Below are positions 13,192 through 13,373 of a stretch of DNA of 13,373 nucleotides, piece by piece (the first letter of the stretch is position 1; every line of letters starts with the position of its first letter). The notes beneath the pieces were generated by a model. It saw nothing but the letters and a program-made list of their open reading frames with translations, was not told the origin of the DNA and searched no databases. The stretch is from positions 947 to 14,319 of the forward strand of contig PMCR01000192.1 of the NCBI GenBank assembly GCA_003155465.1, given 5' to 3'. Both the position numbers and the translations under genes were made by a program. Source of the DNA: Myxococcales bacterium. Lineage in GTDB: Bacteria; Myxococcota; Polyangia; Fen-1088.

Positions 13192-13373
13192 GTGACCCAA
13201 ACCACGAACACCGGACCGCAGGACCCGGCGCGCTTTCCCCGCCGCTTCGGGCCGCGCTACGTCCTGCTCAAAGAACTGGGCCGCGGTGGCATGGGCCGCG
13301 TGTTCATGGCCTTGACCGGCCAGGCCGGGGTCGAACGCGTGTGCGCCCTCAAGATCCTGCGCAGCTTCCAGGC
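13192..13373 (+). CDS. Serine/threonine protein kinase, Hanks type (N-terminal 60 codons only)
   Basis: The visible 60 codons start at GTG and give a short Pro-rich lead, then FGPRYVLLKELGRGGMGRVF (19-38) and CALKIL (51-56). This is kinase subdomain I, the glycine-rich ATP loop GRGGMGRV (30-37), and subdomain II with the ATP-binding lysine K54. GRGGMGRVF followed by a short insert (TGQAGVERVCALKIL) is typical of the large myxobacterial Ser/Thr kinase families. The rest, including catalytic HRD and DFG motifs and any sensor domain, lies past the right edge. No ribosome binding site is visible; a TACATT at 13172-13177 might be a -10 element giving a very short leader. It is divergent from the glycan cluster; no functional link can be shown. 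Confidence 0.85.
   Translation, partial: MTQTTNTGPQDPARFPRRFGPRYVLLKELGRGGMGRVFMALTGQAGVERVCALKILRSFQ

Overview
The window is 13.4 kb of GC-rich bacterial chromosome with tightly packed genes, several of them overlapping by four bases (ATGA). A Cys-rich lipoprotein of the type common in myxobacteria, a Hanks-type Ser/Thr kinase and a eukaryote-like steroid 5-alpha-reductase homologue together suggest a member of Myxococcota or a related former deltaproteobacterial lineage. This placement is inferred from gene content; no rRNA or marker gene is present. I see no tRNA, rRNA, CRISPR array, insertion sequence or integrase.

Region 1 (1-3217, minus strand) is a hoxFUYH operon encoding a cytoplasmic NAD-coupled, group 3d type bidirectional [NiFe]-hydrogenase. 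HoxF, with a fused NuoE-like N-terminal domain, and HoxU form the NADH-oxidising diaphorase half. HoxY and HoxH form the hydrogenase half; only the first 31 codons of hoxH are inside the window. A candidate promoter lies at 3311-3339. Region 2 (3454-5030, plus strand) holds cutA, which may be read from a leaderless transcript, and a secreted lipoprotein with 37 cysteines arranged mostly as 4-Cys modules.

Region 3 (5040-6808, minus strand) is a two-gene, translationally coupled unit: an extended SDR resembling 3-beta-hydroxysteroid dehydrogenase or dihydroflavonol reductase, followed by a steroid 5-alpha-reductase homologue that keeps the expected catalytic Glu and Tyr. The pair suggests conversion of a sterol or other polycyclic lipid. 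Region 4 (7052-8059, plus strand) is a zinc-dependent alcohol dehydrogenase. A perfect CRP-family type palindrome lies in the divergent spacer upstream of it, closer to this gene than to the SDR.

Region 5 (8068-13026, minus strand) is a four-gene surface-glycan cluster, in transcription order: NDP-sugar epimerase/dehydratase (SDR), GT2 polyprenyl-phosphate sugar transferase with C-terminal membrane helices, class I methyltransferase, and a large polytopic GT-C-like membrane protein with a soluble C-terminal domain. A coherent model is that the SDR makes the sugar nucleotide, the GT2 charges it onto a lipid carrier, and the GT-C-like protein transfers it to an acceptor outside the membrane; the methyltransferase modifies sugar or lipid. 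Region 6 (13192 to the end, plus strand) is the start of a Ser/Thr protein kinase gene, divergent from the glycan cluster.

No large unexplained block remains. The points most worth following are the coupled SDR/5-alpha-reductase pair, the GT2 plus GT-C-like unit with its extra soluble domain, the CRP-like site, and the partly degenerate Fe-S site in HoxF.
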